14,694 nt of DNA from contig JAEWGA010000064.1 of assembly GCA_023388555.1 (NCBI GenBank), forward strand, positions 1 to 14,694, read 5' to 3'. The stretch is from Bacteroidota bacterium (GTDB lineage Bacteria; Bacteroidota; Bacteroidia; Bacteroidales; Porphyromonadaceae). Shown here in pieces: positions 1 through 7,878 of the stretch (the stretch's first letter is position 1; the number at the start of each line of letters is the position of its first letter). A program made the translations under genes and the position numbers. The notes under the pieces are model-generated. The model saw only the letters and a program-made list of their open reading frames with translations, did no database searches and was not told where the DNA came from.

Positions 1-7
1 AAATAAA

Positions 8-44
8 GAGGGCGTACCAAACATCTTGATTTTGATACGCCCTC
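8..44 (-). terminator. Intrinsic terminator of the PPi-phosphofructokinase gene
   Basis: A perfect 9-bp inverted repeat, GAGGGCGTA (8-16) and TACGCCCTC (36-44), continues inward after one mismatch with CAAA (18-21) pairing to TTTG (31-34). Read on the minus strand, the hairpin is followed by TTTATTT (complement of 1-7). It lies 24 bp beyond the stop codon of the minus-strand gene. This is a textbook rho-independent terminator for that gene. The plus-strand side has no T-run after the stem, so there is no evidence that it works in both directions. Confidence 0.9.
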
Positions 45-67
45 ACGATATGTTTATCGTCAACCTT

Positions 68-1717
68 TTATTTTGTTTGCTCCAAACGCAGTGTGCAGGT
101 TGTTTGATCGCAAACTTCGGTAGGTCCAAAGTATTGTATAGGTCCTGGGTAAACGTAGCAGGTATCTGTAGCCCATTGTTCGCGGTGTTGAGCAAAGGCC
201 AAGAAGGGTTTGCTATCTAAGCGCACCAAAGCCTTCTTGATAACAGGCTTCATTTCGCCATGGCGTCGTTCCATATTCATCATCATAGTTAGCGGTATAC
301 CACCGGCAACCCACTCGGCGGCAGGTTTCGTAGTGTTCCTTACAGAGCTCATATACCCTGTTTTCCCAGCAGCGATAAGAGCCGAAGCGGTGTAACCCAG
401 GCTGTAACAGTAGTCGGCATCGTAGTTGGAGGGGGCAGCACAACGCCCTTCGTAACCAAAGAAGTGGTGCTGAACGGCATATTTTCCTACGTATGCACCT
501 TTAGCAGCCATCTCCTTGAGTTTGTTTCCAACCATTTCCGATAGCAGTTTCTCGGTTTCGATTAAAGAAACTTGTACGTTTCCGTGAGGGTCGCGGTCCA
601 AGGAGAGCTGGCGGGCAACAGCCATAGGCAAGGATGAGTAGATGCGTGCATTGCTCTCCGATAGGTGCGATATTATATAGTTGCGTTGTTGCTCTTCGGC
701 AAGCGTTGCAAATTCCTCGGCATGGGCTGCCAGCATGTCGTTAAGTTCTTGTATAAGCGCCTTCATGTCTGGGATAAACTCTACCAGCCCTTCGGGAATA
801 AGGACGGTACCAAAGTTATTTCCAGCCTCGGCACGCTTAGCAATTACCTCGGCTATGTAGGTGACAATGCTATCGAGCGACTGTTTTTTTTGCTCTACCT
901 CCTCGGATATGATACAAATATTGGGTTGTGTTTGTAACGCACACTCCAAAGCGATGTGGGAGGCCGACCTTCCCATCAGCTTAATGAAGTGCCAGTATTT
1001 ACGAGCCGAGTTGCAATCTCTTTGAATGTTACCTATTACTTCGGCATACACTTTACATGCGGTGTCGAAGCCAAAAGAAGTTTCTATTTGCTCGTTTTTC
1101 AGGTCACCATCGATGGTTTTGGGGCAGCCTATCACTTGCACACCAGCGTTTATGGCTTTGTAGTACTCTGCCAATATACAAGCGTTGGTATTGGAGTCGT
1201 CGCCACCAATAATTACCAAAGCTTTAATATCCAGCTTACGGAGCACCTCGAGGCCTTTGTCGAACTGCTCTTTGGTTTCCAATTTGTCGCGTCCCGAACC
1301 AATAATATCGAAGCCGCCAGTATTGCGGTATTCATCTATAATATCGGCAGTGAGTTCTTTATAGTTGTGTTTAACCAAGCCTCCAGGGCCTAAAATAAAA
1401 CCGTACAAACGGCTATCGGGGTGCATCTTCTTGATGCCGTCGAAAAGCCCTGCTATAACGTTATGTCCTCCGGGAGCTTGCCCACCCGATAAAATAACAC
1501 CTACATTTATTGGCTCTTTTGCATCTGGCTCATTGGCTGGTTCAAAAGTAACCAAAGGCAACCCATAAGTATTGGGAAACATTTTTTGAATATCTGCCTG
1601 GTCGGCAACCGACTGGGTAGAAGCACCATTTACGGCGTGTACATGCCCCCTTAGCACAGAAGGCAGCTTAGGTTGGTACGCAGCACGAGCCTGCTGCAAT
1701 GCGCTGATGTTCTTCAT
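68..1717 (-). CDS. pfp: Pyrophosphate-dependent 6-phosphofructokinase (diphosphate--fructose-6-phosphate 1-phosphotransferase)
   Basis: This cytosolic glycolytic enzyme reversibly phosphorylates fructose 6-phosphate to fructose 1,6-bisphosphate using PPi instead of ATP. The 549-residue length fits the long PFP group of plants, spirochaetes and Bacteroidota, not the ~320-residue ATP-PFK. Visible motifs are the phosphate-binding loop GVILSGGQAPGG (73-84), GGDDS (171-175), the catalytic PKTIDGDL (199-206, Asp203 and Asp205) and MGR (248-250). The second Asp in GGDDS replaces the Gly found in ATP-dependent enzymes (GGDGS) and is the known marker of PPi use. A YEGR motif lies in the C-terminal half, as in the family. 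The ATG at 1715-1717 begins a standard PFP N-terminus. The gene is transcribed alone, divergently from the methyltransferase gene, with a promoter candidate at 1820-1850 and a terminator at 8-44. Confidence 0.96.
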   Translation of the reverse strand: MKNISALQQARAAYQPKLPSVLRGHVHAVNGASTQSVADQADIQKMFPNTYGLPLVTFEPANEPDAKEPINVGVILSGGQAPGGHNVIAGLFDGIKKMHPDSRLYGFILGPGGLVKHNYKELTADIIDEYRNTGGFDIIGSGRDKLETKEQFDKGLEVLRKLDIKALVIIGGDDSNTNACILAEYYKAINAGVQVIGCPKTIDGDLKNEQIETSFGFDTACKVYAEVIGNIQRDCNSARKYWHFIKLMGRSASHIALECALQTQPNICIISEEVEQKKQSLDSIVTYIAEVIAKRAEAGNNFGTVLIPEGLVEFIPDMKALIQELNDMLAAHAEEFATLAEEQQRNYIISHLSESNARIYSSLPMAVARQLSLDRDPHGNVQVSLIETEKLLSEMVGNKLKEMAAKGAYVGKYAVQHHFFGYEGRCAAPSNYDADYCYSLGYTASALIAAGKTGYMSSVRNTTKPAAEWVAGGIPLTMMMNMERRHGEMKPVIKKALVRLDSKPFLAFAQHREQWATDTCYVYPGPIQYFGPTEVCDQTTCTLRLEQTK

Positions 1718-1819
1718 CTTATACTATCAGTATCTTTTATTAGTGGAACAATAGTTACTTGTAATGTAAGGCACTATCCGCACTAAGGATAAGCGGAAAA
1801 GAGCACCATATGGATAGTA

Positions 1820-1850
1820 CAAAGTTCGTTTTTTTCTGGCATATAGCGAA
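1820..1850 (-). promoter_or_regulatory. Candidate Bacteroidota promoter for pfp
   Basis: Read on the minus strand, TTCG (1847-1850) is followed after 19 nt by GAACTTTG (1820-1827). The -7 element differs from TAnnTTTG only at its first base, and the spacing is normal. Transcription would begin near 1813, giving a 5' UTR of about 95 nt before the start at 1717. The -33 element is a weak match, so this is a moderate call. Confidence 0.45.
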
Positions 1851-1896
1851 TAATCTCCTCATTATTTATCCATTAGGCTAAGGTTGCAACTCTCCT

Positions 1897-1959
1897 CCTG
1901 CAACTAAAAAGTGTTGGTTTAACTATGTTATGCCACCTTTTTAGGAGGTATTTTGCAGG
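1897..1959. repeat. Long imperfect inverted repeat with 20-nt loop
   Basis: CCTGCAA (1897-1903) is complementary to TTGCAGG (1953-1959). Directly inside, CTAAAAAGTG (1904-1913) pairs with CACCTTTTTAG (1934-1944) with one bulged base. The remaining 8 nt on the right arm (1945-1952) would bulge out. Part of the loop, GGTTTAAC (1916-1923), is perfectly complementary to GTTAAACC (1970-1977), so a pseudoknot or an alternative fold is possible. The element lies upstream of both candidate transcription starts, so it is either a DNA site or part of an unrecognised small transcript. I found no convincing promoter for such a transcript. Confidence 0.5.
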
Positions 1960-1987
1960 TATTCGTGGAGTTAAACCTATGATATCG

Positions 1988-2017
1988 TTCGCATAACAGG
2001 GGTATTTACTACCTTTG
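1988..2017 (+). promoter_or_regulatory. Bacteroidota promoter for the methyltransferase-peptidase-purD operon
   Basis: TACCTTTG (2010-2017) matches the -7 consensus TAnnTTTG exactly. An 18-nt spacer separates it from TTCG (1988-1991), an imperfect -33 element. Transcription would start near 2024, about 55 nt before the ATG at 2079. This is the only consensus-quality promoter found ahead of the five tightly spaced genes. Confidence 0.65.
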
Positions 2018-2033
2018 GAGTAGAAAAAAAAAG

Positions 2034-2051
2034 AATTGCACCCCTGCAATT
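2034..2051 (+). promoter_or_regulatory. Stem-loop in the predicted 5' leader
   Basis: AATTGCA (2034-2040) and TGCAATT (2045-2051) form a perfect 7-bp stem with a CCCC loop. It starts about 10 nt into the predicted transcript and ends 27 nt before the methyltransferase ATG. No U-tract follows directly, so it is not an intrinsic terminator. It may protect the 5' end of the mRNA. Alternatively, as DNA, it is one of the TTGCA-TGCAA pairs of the intergenic cluster. Confidence 0.5.
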
Positions 2052-2078
2052 AAAATTCTGCTAACCCATAGGATATAC

Positions 2079-3470
2079 ATGAATCTGCCCCCAACACTCT
2101 CCATGGTAGCCAAAACCCTTTACGGATTGGAAGAGGTTCTGGCCGAAGAGTTACGCGCTCTTAATGCTAACGACATTCAAATTGGTCGCCGAATGGTTTC
2201 GTTTTCCGGAGACCTTAGAATGCTGTATAAAGCCAATATTCACTTACGGACAGCCCTGCGTATACTGGTGCCTATTGCCACCTTTGAAGCGCGCAATGCC
2301 GACGAAATTTACCAGTATTTGTACGACAATATCGACTGGTCCCAATACCTCACAAGCCGTACCACTTTTGCCTTCGATACCGTTGTGTACTCCAACAAGT
2401 TTACGCATAGTAAATTTGTTGCCTATCGTGGTAAGGATGCTATTTCCGACTTTTTCACCGACAGGGAGTTACGACGCCCCAATGTATCGGTGGTAGACCC
2501 CGATGTACAATTCCACATACACATATCGGACACCACAGTATCCTTATCATTGGACTCCTCGGGCGAAAGCCTTCATAAACGGGGATACCGCGTAGGACAA
2601 AACGATGCCCCCCTTAGCGAAGTGTTGGCTGCAGCAATATTACTCCGAGCAGGCTGGAAAGGAGAAACAAACCTGCTGGACCCTATGTGCGGAAGCGGCA
2701 CTTTTTTAACCGAAGCAGCCCTTATTGCGCTTGGCATACCACCAGGAATATTCCGGGAGAAATATGCATTTGAGAAATGGAAGGACTTTGACCAAGAGCT
2801 ACTTAACGAAATACTGGACGATTGGGAAGAACGCCCCTTTGAACACACCATATACGGAAGCGATATATCCCCTAAAGCTATTAGCATTTCCCGTGCAAAT
2901 ATCAGCAGGGCTGGTGTTGGCAGATATGTGCAACTTGCGGTAAAACCTATAGCCGACTACCTGAACGAGCCCCAGCAATCAGAGCCTTGCTTAATTGTAA
3001 CCAATCCCCCGTATGGGGAACGGATGCGTCCTTTTGAAATAGATAAGCTGTACCAAACTTTGGGGTCGGTACTAAAACATGTGTTCACTGGGAACACAGC
3101 ATGGGTTATATCCTCAAGTACGGAAGGGTTCAATGCCCTAGGATTAAAACCAGCACAAAAGGAGAAACTGTTTAACGGTGCTATTGAGTGTGAACTCCGG
3201 GAATATCAGCTTTTTGCCGGAAGCCGAAGCGAGCATGTTAGGGAGAAAGTAAGGGCTTTGGGCGAAGACCCCGATGACCCTTACAACAACTACAGGGCAA
3301 AAAGCCAAGGCTACCAACCTAATTTTGAACGTTTTAGGCACCACATGCCCCGTGAGGAAGGGCGCCGCCCAAGCCCACGGTTTAACCATAAACCATTCCC
3401 CCATAAAACTCCTCAACGCTTCACCCCCAGAAACAAACAGGAACGTATACCCGAGGAGCAAGAGCATTAA
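2079..3470 (+). CDS. THUMP domain class I rRNA methyltransferase (RlmL/YpsC-like)
   Basis: Predicted SAM-dependent methyltransferase acting on a guanine base of 23S rRNA, by analogy with the N-terminal half of E. coli RlmL and with B. subtilis YpsC. An N-terminal ferredoxin-like plus THUMP RNA-binding region spans roughly residues 8-165. A Rossmann methyltransferase domain follows, with SAM motif I DPMCGSGTF (201-209) and the catalytic NPPYGER (309-315). The NPPY form fits methylation of a base amino group. Residues from about 395 to 463 form an unusual tail rich in Arg, Pro, His and Gln, probably disordered and RNA-binding. The ATG at 2079 is used; Met9 (2103) is an alternative start. It is the first gene of a five-gene cluster, 17 nt before the peptidase gene. 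The exact target nucleotide cannot be read from the sequence. Confidence 0.9.
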   Translation: MNLPPTLSMVAKTLYGLEEVLAEELRALNANDIQIGRRMVSFSGDLRMLYKANIHLRTALRILVPIATFEARNADEIYQYLYDNIDWSQYLTSRTTFAFDTVVYSNKFTHSKFVAYRGKDAISDFFTDRELRRPNVSVVDPDVQFHIHISDTTVSLSLDSSGESLHKRGYRVGQNDAPLSEVLAAAILLRAGWKGETNLLDPMCGSGTFLTEAALIALGIPPGIFREKYAFEKWKDFDQELLNEILDDWEERPFEHTIYGSDISPKAISISRANISRAGVGRYVQLAVKPIADYLNEPQQSEPCLIVTNPPYGERMRPFEIDKLYQTLGSVLKHVFTGNTAWVISSSTEGFNALGLKPAQKEKLFNGAIECELREYQLFAGSRSEHVREKVRALGEDPDDPYNNYRAKSQGYQPNFERFRHHMPREEGRRPSPRFNHKPFPHKTPQRFTPRNKQERIPEEQEH

Positions 3471-3487
3471 CACTTCCCCGTTTCTTT

Positions 3488-5641
3488 ATGATGAATAAGT
3501 ATTCCCTACTTCAAATATGTTTAGCCTTTGTAATGACCTGTTCATTACCCATACAAGCACAAACCCAGTATACCATAGATGACGTAATACCTGGTGGTAA
3601 AACCTATTTCAAACTCGCCCCTCACTCCCTTCGTGGAGGAGTTTTAACCAACCAAGGGCTATTACACCAAGCCAATGGAAATTGGATGCTGATTCCCTTC
3701 TCGGGGAAAGAAGAAACCTACCTTACCCCCGAGGAGTGGAAAACGCTTGCGCAAGAAGATATAAAAGGGCTACCGCACTTGCAGGTAGATGCCAGCACAA
3801 ACATCCTTATAGCGCGCCAGCAGGACTCCAAAGGACATACCCACATGTGGTTTATTGAACCTAAAGAGAAGCAGGTTACTAACCATTTTGTTATAAAACA
3901 GGAATACCAAGAGCTGAACCCTTGCGTAAAAGCACAACACGTGGCGGTGATGGACGGGAAAAACATTTTTATGGCTTTATCCAACGGAACCGTTAGGCAG
4001 GTAACCTACGATGGTTCGGACAATATAGTGTACGGTATGCCTGCGGCTCGGAACGAGTTTGGCACCAATAGCGGCACTTTTTGGTCGCCAAACGGAAGGT
4101 ACATGGCTTTGTACAAGATAGACCAAACCGAAGTGGAAAGCTACCCCTTAGTGCAAATAACAGCACCCATAGCACAAGCTACCCCTATTAAGTACCCCAT
4201 GGTGGGGAGAGCAAGCCAAAAGGTACAAATAGGTATTTACGACACCAAGACACAATATATCCGCTACCTGGACACTGGCACCGTGGACGACCACTATTTA
4301 ACCAACCTAAAATGGTCGCCCGATAGCCACCACCTGTATATCGACGAAGTAAGCCGAGACCAAAAGAAAAACTGGTTAACACGGTACGATATACGGAGTG
4401 GAAAGCCTGGCAGCAGCATTATAAAGGAAGAGAACGAGAAGTATATAGAACCCATGAACCCTATTTGCTTTGTTCCTACCCGGGAGGACTTGCTAATTAG
4501 AAAAAGCCGTGTTAATGGTTACGCCCATTTGTACTGTTATAGCAACACTGGGCGTTTAGCCAAACAACTAACAAATGGAAATTGGGAGGTAATAGATTTT
4601 TATGGGGTAGACCCCAAAGGGCAGTGGGTTTATTTCTCGGCCAACAAAGAAGACCCCCGACGAAAAGATTTATACCGAGTAGGCGTACGTGGTGGAAGCA
4701 TAGAGCGTTTAACCACGGGAGTAGGCACAAACCAGCCCGTTCTTTCCCCAAACTTCCAGTGGGTATTCAACAGTTTTTCATCGTTAAATACCCCTTTAAT
4801 TCAAACGTTAGGGCCTGTGGATAAACCCCAGGACCGAATGGTGATAAAGGACGAGAAGGTACCTACCGAAGGGCTTCCGCGCGTACAATTAGGAACGCTC
4901 ACAGCCGCCGACAACAAAACCACCCTATACTATAAAATAACCCTGCCCAACACCATACAAGAAGGGAAAAAGTACCCCGTGATTGTATACGTTTATGGAG
5001 GTCCGCACGCGCAGTTAGTACAAGACCGCTGGGGCGGGTTACGACAAAATTGGGATAACTACATGGCACAACAAGGATTCATTGTATTCACGTTGGATAA
5101 CCGTGGTAGCGACCACCGAGGGATGGCTTTTGAAAGCGCAACCTACCACCAGTTAGGGAAGGAGGAAGTGGCGGACCAAATGAAAGGTATAGAGTATTTA
5201 CGCTCGCTCCCCTTTGTGGATACAAACAGGATAGGCGTACACGGCTGGAGCTTTGGAGGGTATATGGCAACCCGACTAATGCTCGACTACCCCGAAGTAT
5301 TTAAGGTGGGTGTAGCTGGTGGCCCCGTTTTGGATTGGAAGTACTACGAAGTAATGTATGGAGAACGTTACATGGGAACTCCCCAAGAAAACCCACAAGG
5401 GTACCAACAAGGAGACCTTGTGGCACGTGCAAAAGAGTTACAAGGAAGGCTCCTCCTTATTCACGGAGATGTGGACCCCGTAGTGGTTTGGCAACATTCG
5501 TTAGCATTCCTAAAAGCAGCTCAACAACACCGCAAACTGCCCGACTATATGGTTTACCCTGGGCATGAACACAATGTTATAGGGACGGACCGCCCTCAAT
5601 TGTACATGTACATTTCTCGGTACTTCAAAGAGCATCTGTAA
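3488..5641 (+). CDS. Secreted S9B prolyl peptidase (dipeptidyl peptidase IV / prolyl tripeptidyl peptidase type)
   Basis: Serine exopeptidase that removes di- or tripeptides ending in proline from peptide N-termini, predicted to be periplasmic. Residues 1-24 are a signal peptide (basic MNK start, hydrophobic core, cut likely after PIQA-Q). A beta-propeller domain runs to about residue 480, followed by an alpha/beta hydrolase domain. The triad is Ser588 in GWSFGG, Asp663 in HGDVDP and His695 in GHEHNV. The Tyr of VYVYGGPH is the expected oxyanion residue. In the propeller, RNEFG (188-192) has one Glu (Glu190) where mammalian DPP IV has a Glu pair that binds the substrate amino terminus, so dipeptidyl versus tripeptidyl specificity is open. 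At 717 residues it is full length. Two tandem ATGs (3488, 3491) could both serve as start. It lies 28 nt before purD. Confidence 0.93.
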   Translation: MMNKYSLLQICLAFVMTCSLPIQAQTQYTIDDVIPGGKTYFKLAPHSLRGGVLTNQGLLHQANGNWMLIPFSGKEETYLTPEEWKTLAQEDIKGLPHLQVDASTNILIARQQDSKGHTHMWFIEPKEKQVTNHFVIKQEYQELNPCVKAQHVAVMDGKNIFMALSNGTVRQVTYDGSDNIVYGMPAARNEFGTNSGTFWSPNGRYMALYKIDQTEVESYPLVQITAPIAQATPIKYPMVGRASQKVQIGIYDTKTQYIRYLDTGTVDDHYLTNLKWSPDSHHLYIDEVSRDQKKNWLTRYDIRSGKPGSSIIKEENEKYIEPMNPICFVPTREDLLIRKSRVNGYAHLYCYSNTGRLAKQLTNGNWEVIDFYGVDPKGQWVYFSANKEDPRRKDLYRVGVRGGSIERLTTGVGTNQPVLSPNFQWVFNSFSSLNTPLIQTLGPVDKPQDRMVIKDEKVPTEGLPRVQLGTLTAADNKTTLYYKITLPNTIQEGKKYPVIVYVYGGPHAQLVQDRWGGLRQNWDNYMAQQGFIVFTLDNRGSDHRGMAFESATYHQLGKEEVADQMKGIEYLRSLPFVDTNRIGVHGWSFGGYMATRLMLDYPEVFKVGVAGGPVLDWKYYEVMYGERYMGTPQENPQGYQQGDLVARAKELQGRLLLIHGDVDPVVVWQHSLAFLKAAQQHRKLPDYMVYPGHEHNVIGTDRPQLYMYISRYFKEHL

Positions 5642-5669
5642 ATTATAACTTCAACTTTTAACCTCAGTA

Positions 5670-6980
5670 ATGAAAGCCCTTATTTTAGGTAGCGGTGGCA
5701 GAGAACATGCCCTTGCTTGGAAAGTAGCCCAAAGTCCTCTTATTCAACAACTCTATTGGGCGCCGGGAAATGCCGCCACAGTGGACAAATGTATGCGGGT
5801 GGCTTTGGATATAAATAACCACGCCGAAGTAGCCGACTTTATTAAGAAGGAAGGAATAGGATTGGTGGTTATAGGCCCCGAACAACCTTTAGTGGAAGGC
5901 CTTACCAACTACCTGAAAGCAACCCCTGGCTTATCCCACCTACACATAGTAGGCCCCTCCCAAGAAGGAGCGCAGCTGGAAGGCTCCAAGGACTTTGCCA
6001 AACAGTTTATGGCGCGCCATAACATACCCACAGCAAGGTATAAAACCTTCACCGCCCAAGAAACAGAGCAAGCCAAAGAGTACATCCGAAGCCAAGAACA
6101 AGCACCTTACGTACTCAAGGCCGACGGGCTGGCAGCAGGGAAAGGAGTGCTTATTTGTGAAACAGAACAGGAAGCCATTAAGGGGATCGAAGATATCCTT
6201 GGCGGACAATTTGGTGCCGCAGGCAATAAGATTGTCATTGAGCAGTTCCTTTCGGGAATAGAATGCTCGGTATTTGTCCTTACCGACGGGGAGCATTACA
6301 CCCTACTTCCTACAGCAAAGGACTACAAACGCATTCACGATGCCGACATGGGACCTAATACTGGAGGAATGGGGGCCGTTTCACCTGTACCTTTTGCTAA
6401 CGACCTTTTTATGCAAAAGGTGGAAAAACAAATTATCCGCCCCACTATCGACGGGCTAAAAAAAGAGGGTATCGACTACCGTGGTTTCATCTTCTTTGGC
6501 CTTATCTGCTGCAATGGGAACCCCTATGTTATTGAATACAACTGCCGTATGGGCGACCCCGAAACCGAGGTGGTAATGCCTCGCATCCAGGGCGACCTTG
6601 TTCCCGCACTGCTCGCCCTACAATACCAAACACTTGGAGCAAACGATGTGCAAATATCCCCCCAAACAGCAGCTACAGTAGTAGCCGTTTCGGGCGGATA
6701 CCCCAATGATTATAAAAAAGGCTACCCTATTGCTGGGCTAAACAAAAACACCCCAGACACCCTGGTATTTCACGCTGGAACAACCCTTTCGCCCCAAGGA
6801 GATGCCCTTACCCACGGCGGGAGAGTATTAACAGTAACAGGTATAGGAGACTCTATAACCGAAGCTACCGAAAAAAGCTACCAAAGAATAACACAACTCT
6901 GTTTTACAGATATGTATTACAGGAAAGATATAGGAATGGATTTGCTTCGCTTGCAGGAGTCAACCCCAAACAAAAGCTAA
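5670..6980 (+). CDS. purD: Phosphoribosylamine--glycine ligase (GAR synthetase)
   Basis: Second step of purine synthesis: ATP-dependent joining of glycine to 5-phosphoribosylamine in the cytosol. The 436 residues match the monofunctional enzyme. The N-terminal domain starts MKALILGSGGREHALAW, with the Gly-rich loop at 7-11. The ATP-grasp domain contains YVLKADGLAAGKG (147-159), the MGPNTGGMGA signature (227-236) and the metal-binding EYNCRMGDPE (289-298). The ATG at 5670 places the Gly-rich loop at the normal distance from the N-terminus. It is apparently co-transcribed with the peptidase upstream and, 15 nt downstream, with a membrane protein gene. I found no purine riboswitch-like structure or separate promoter in the 28-nt gap before it, so control by purines, if any, would act at the operon promoter or elsewhere. 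Confidence 0.97.
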   Translation: MKALILGSGGREHALAWKVAQSPLIQQLYWAPGNAATVDKCMRVALDINNHAEVADFIKKEGIGLVVIGPEQPLVEGLTNYLKATPGLSHLHIVGPSQEGAQLEGSKDFAKQFMARHNIPTARYKTFTAQETEQAKEYIRSQEQAPYVLKADGLAAGKGVLICETEQEAIKGIEDILGGQFGAAGNKIVIEQFLSGIECSVFVLTDGEHYTLLPTAKDYKRIHDADMGPNTGGMGAVSPVPFANDLFMQKVEKQIIRPTIDGLKKEGIDYRGFIFFGLICCNGNPYVIEYNCRMGDPETEVVMPRIQGDLVPALLALQYQTLGANDVQISPQTAATVVAVSGGYPNDYKKGYPIAGLNKNTPDTLVFHAGTTLSPQGDALTHGGRVLTVTGIGDSITEATEKSYQRITQLCFTDMYYRKDIGMDLLRLQESTPNKS

Positions 6981-6995
6981 GCACAACGGTGTAAT

Positions 6996-7877
6996 ATGCT
7001 TACCCAGTCGTTAGCCAATACACTCTTCCCCTCGGGGATAACCCAATTACAAGCTCTCGGGAACTCTTTAGGTGTTGCTGTGGCACTTTGGGTTGTAGTA
7101 GTGTTTTTAGGCCGACGTTTTGGTATAGTCTATTACGGGTCCGAACAAACGTCCAATATGGGGTTAGCCTATCTTGGGCTACTTACCCTACCCTTTGTTT
7201 TTGCACCACATAAATTAGTAACCTTTGGGGTTGTATTGCTTTTGGATATTTGGTTGGAGAAGATTTTTAGCACTCTTGGTCGCGAAAAACACATCTTCTC
7301 ATCCTTCGACCAAGGGGTTCTCCTTGGGCTACTTGCCCTCCTGCACCCTGCATTTATCCTAATTGTTATAACCTATTTGTTTTTACAGCACTACTACCAT
7401 AATTCCCATAAGCGTAATGTAAGTGCCTTTATGCTGGGTATTTGCACCATATTTTGGGTTATAGGGTTGCTTTTTATGCCCCCTAACCTCGGATATTTGG
7501 TGCAATGGGTCACCCAATGGTCCGCTACTTTACTCTCTCCCTCTTTGGTCCGCACCGAGGCTGTGCAATGGTATATTTTATTTACCACAGGCTTCATAAC
7601 CTGTTGTAACTCGGTACAAGTATACAACTTCCAAAACCGAGCCTTAGAGAAACACAGAGGCCACAGTACTGGACACCTATGCCTTGTTTGGGTACTTTTT
7701 GTCCTCTACTTATTATTCAACAAGGAGTTTTTCCTACTCCCCTTGGTGTACTTTCAGGCTGTTTTTATGCAATTATTCTCCAAAGTAAACCCCAAGCCCT
7801 TACACCAACTGCTAATACTATTCCCCCTCCTAATACTAACAGCATTGCTGTTGTACCATTATTTTCCCATTCTCTAA
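6996..7877 (+). CDS. Polytopic membrane protein of unknown function (possibly DUF6427-like)
   Basis: I do not recognise a function. The 293-residue protein is strongly hydrophobic, with about eight likely membrane helices: near 24-40, 55-70, 73-88, 106-130, 143-161, 190-207, 227-256 and 270-291. It has no signal peptide, no cysteine motif and no obvious catalytic motif. A short segment FSSFDQGVLLGLLALLHP (101-118) resembles the middle of proteins that Bacteroidota genomes carry beside purD and that are often filed under DUF6427. That resemblance is from memory and weak. It starts 15 nt after purD and ends 1 nt before the YqaA-like gene, so it is very probably translated from the purD mRNA. 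ATG 6996 is the only sensible start. The codon use and base composition look like those of its neighbours. Confidence 0.8.
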   Translation: MLTQSLANTLFPSGITQLQALGNSLGVAVALWVVVVFLGRRFGIVYYGSEQTSNMGLAYLGLLTLPFVFAPHKLVTFGVVLLLDIWLEKIFSTLGREKHIFSSFDQGVLLGLLALLHPAFILIVITYLFLQHYYHNSHKRNVSAFMLGICTIFWVIGLLFMPPNLGYLVQWVTQWSATLLSPSLVRTEAVQWYILFTTGFITCCNSVQVYNFQNRALEKHRGHSTGHLCLVWVLFVLYLLFNKEFFLLPLVYFQAVFMQLFSKVNPKPLHQLLILFPLLILTALLLYHYFPIL

Positions 7878-7878
7878 T

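Larger units (their letters stand above)
1884..2049. repeat. Cluster of TTGCA/TGCAA inverted repeats between divergent genes
   Basis: Five copies of the pentamer TTGCA or its complement TGCAA occur in 166 bp: 1884-1888, 1899-1903, 1954-1958, 2036-2040 and 2045-2049. They form two inverted pairs, TTGCA-N10-TGCAA (1884-1903) and TTGCA-N4-TGCAA (2036-2049), plus a half-site at 1954. About 0.3 copies would be expected by chance in this length at even base composition. The cluster lies between the two divergent promoter candidates and continues into the predicted leader of the plus-strand gene. It could be operator sites for a regulator of both genes or RNA structure; the sequence does not decide which. 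Confidence 0.55.

Noticed and set aside
956..1393. 145-codon plus-strand open frame opposite pfp
   Set aside because: It lies wholly antisense to a well-supported PFP gene, has no promoter and no family resemblance; it is a shadow of the coding strand.
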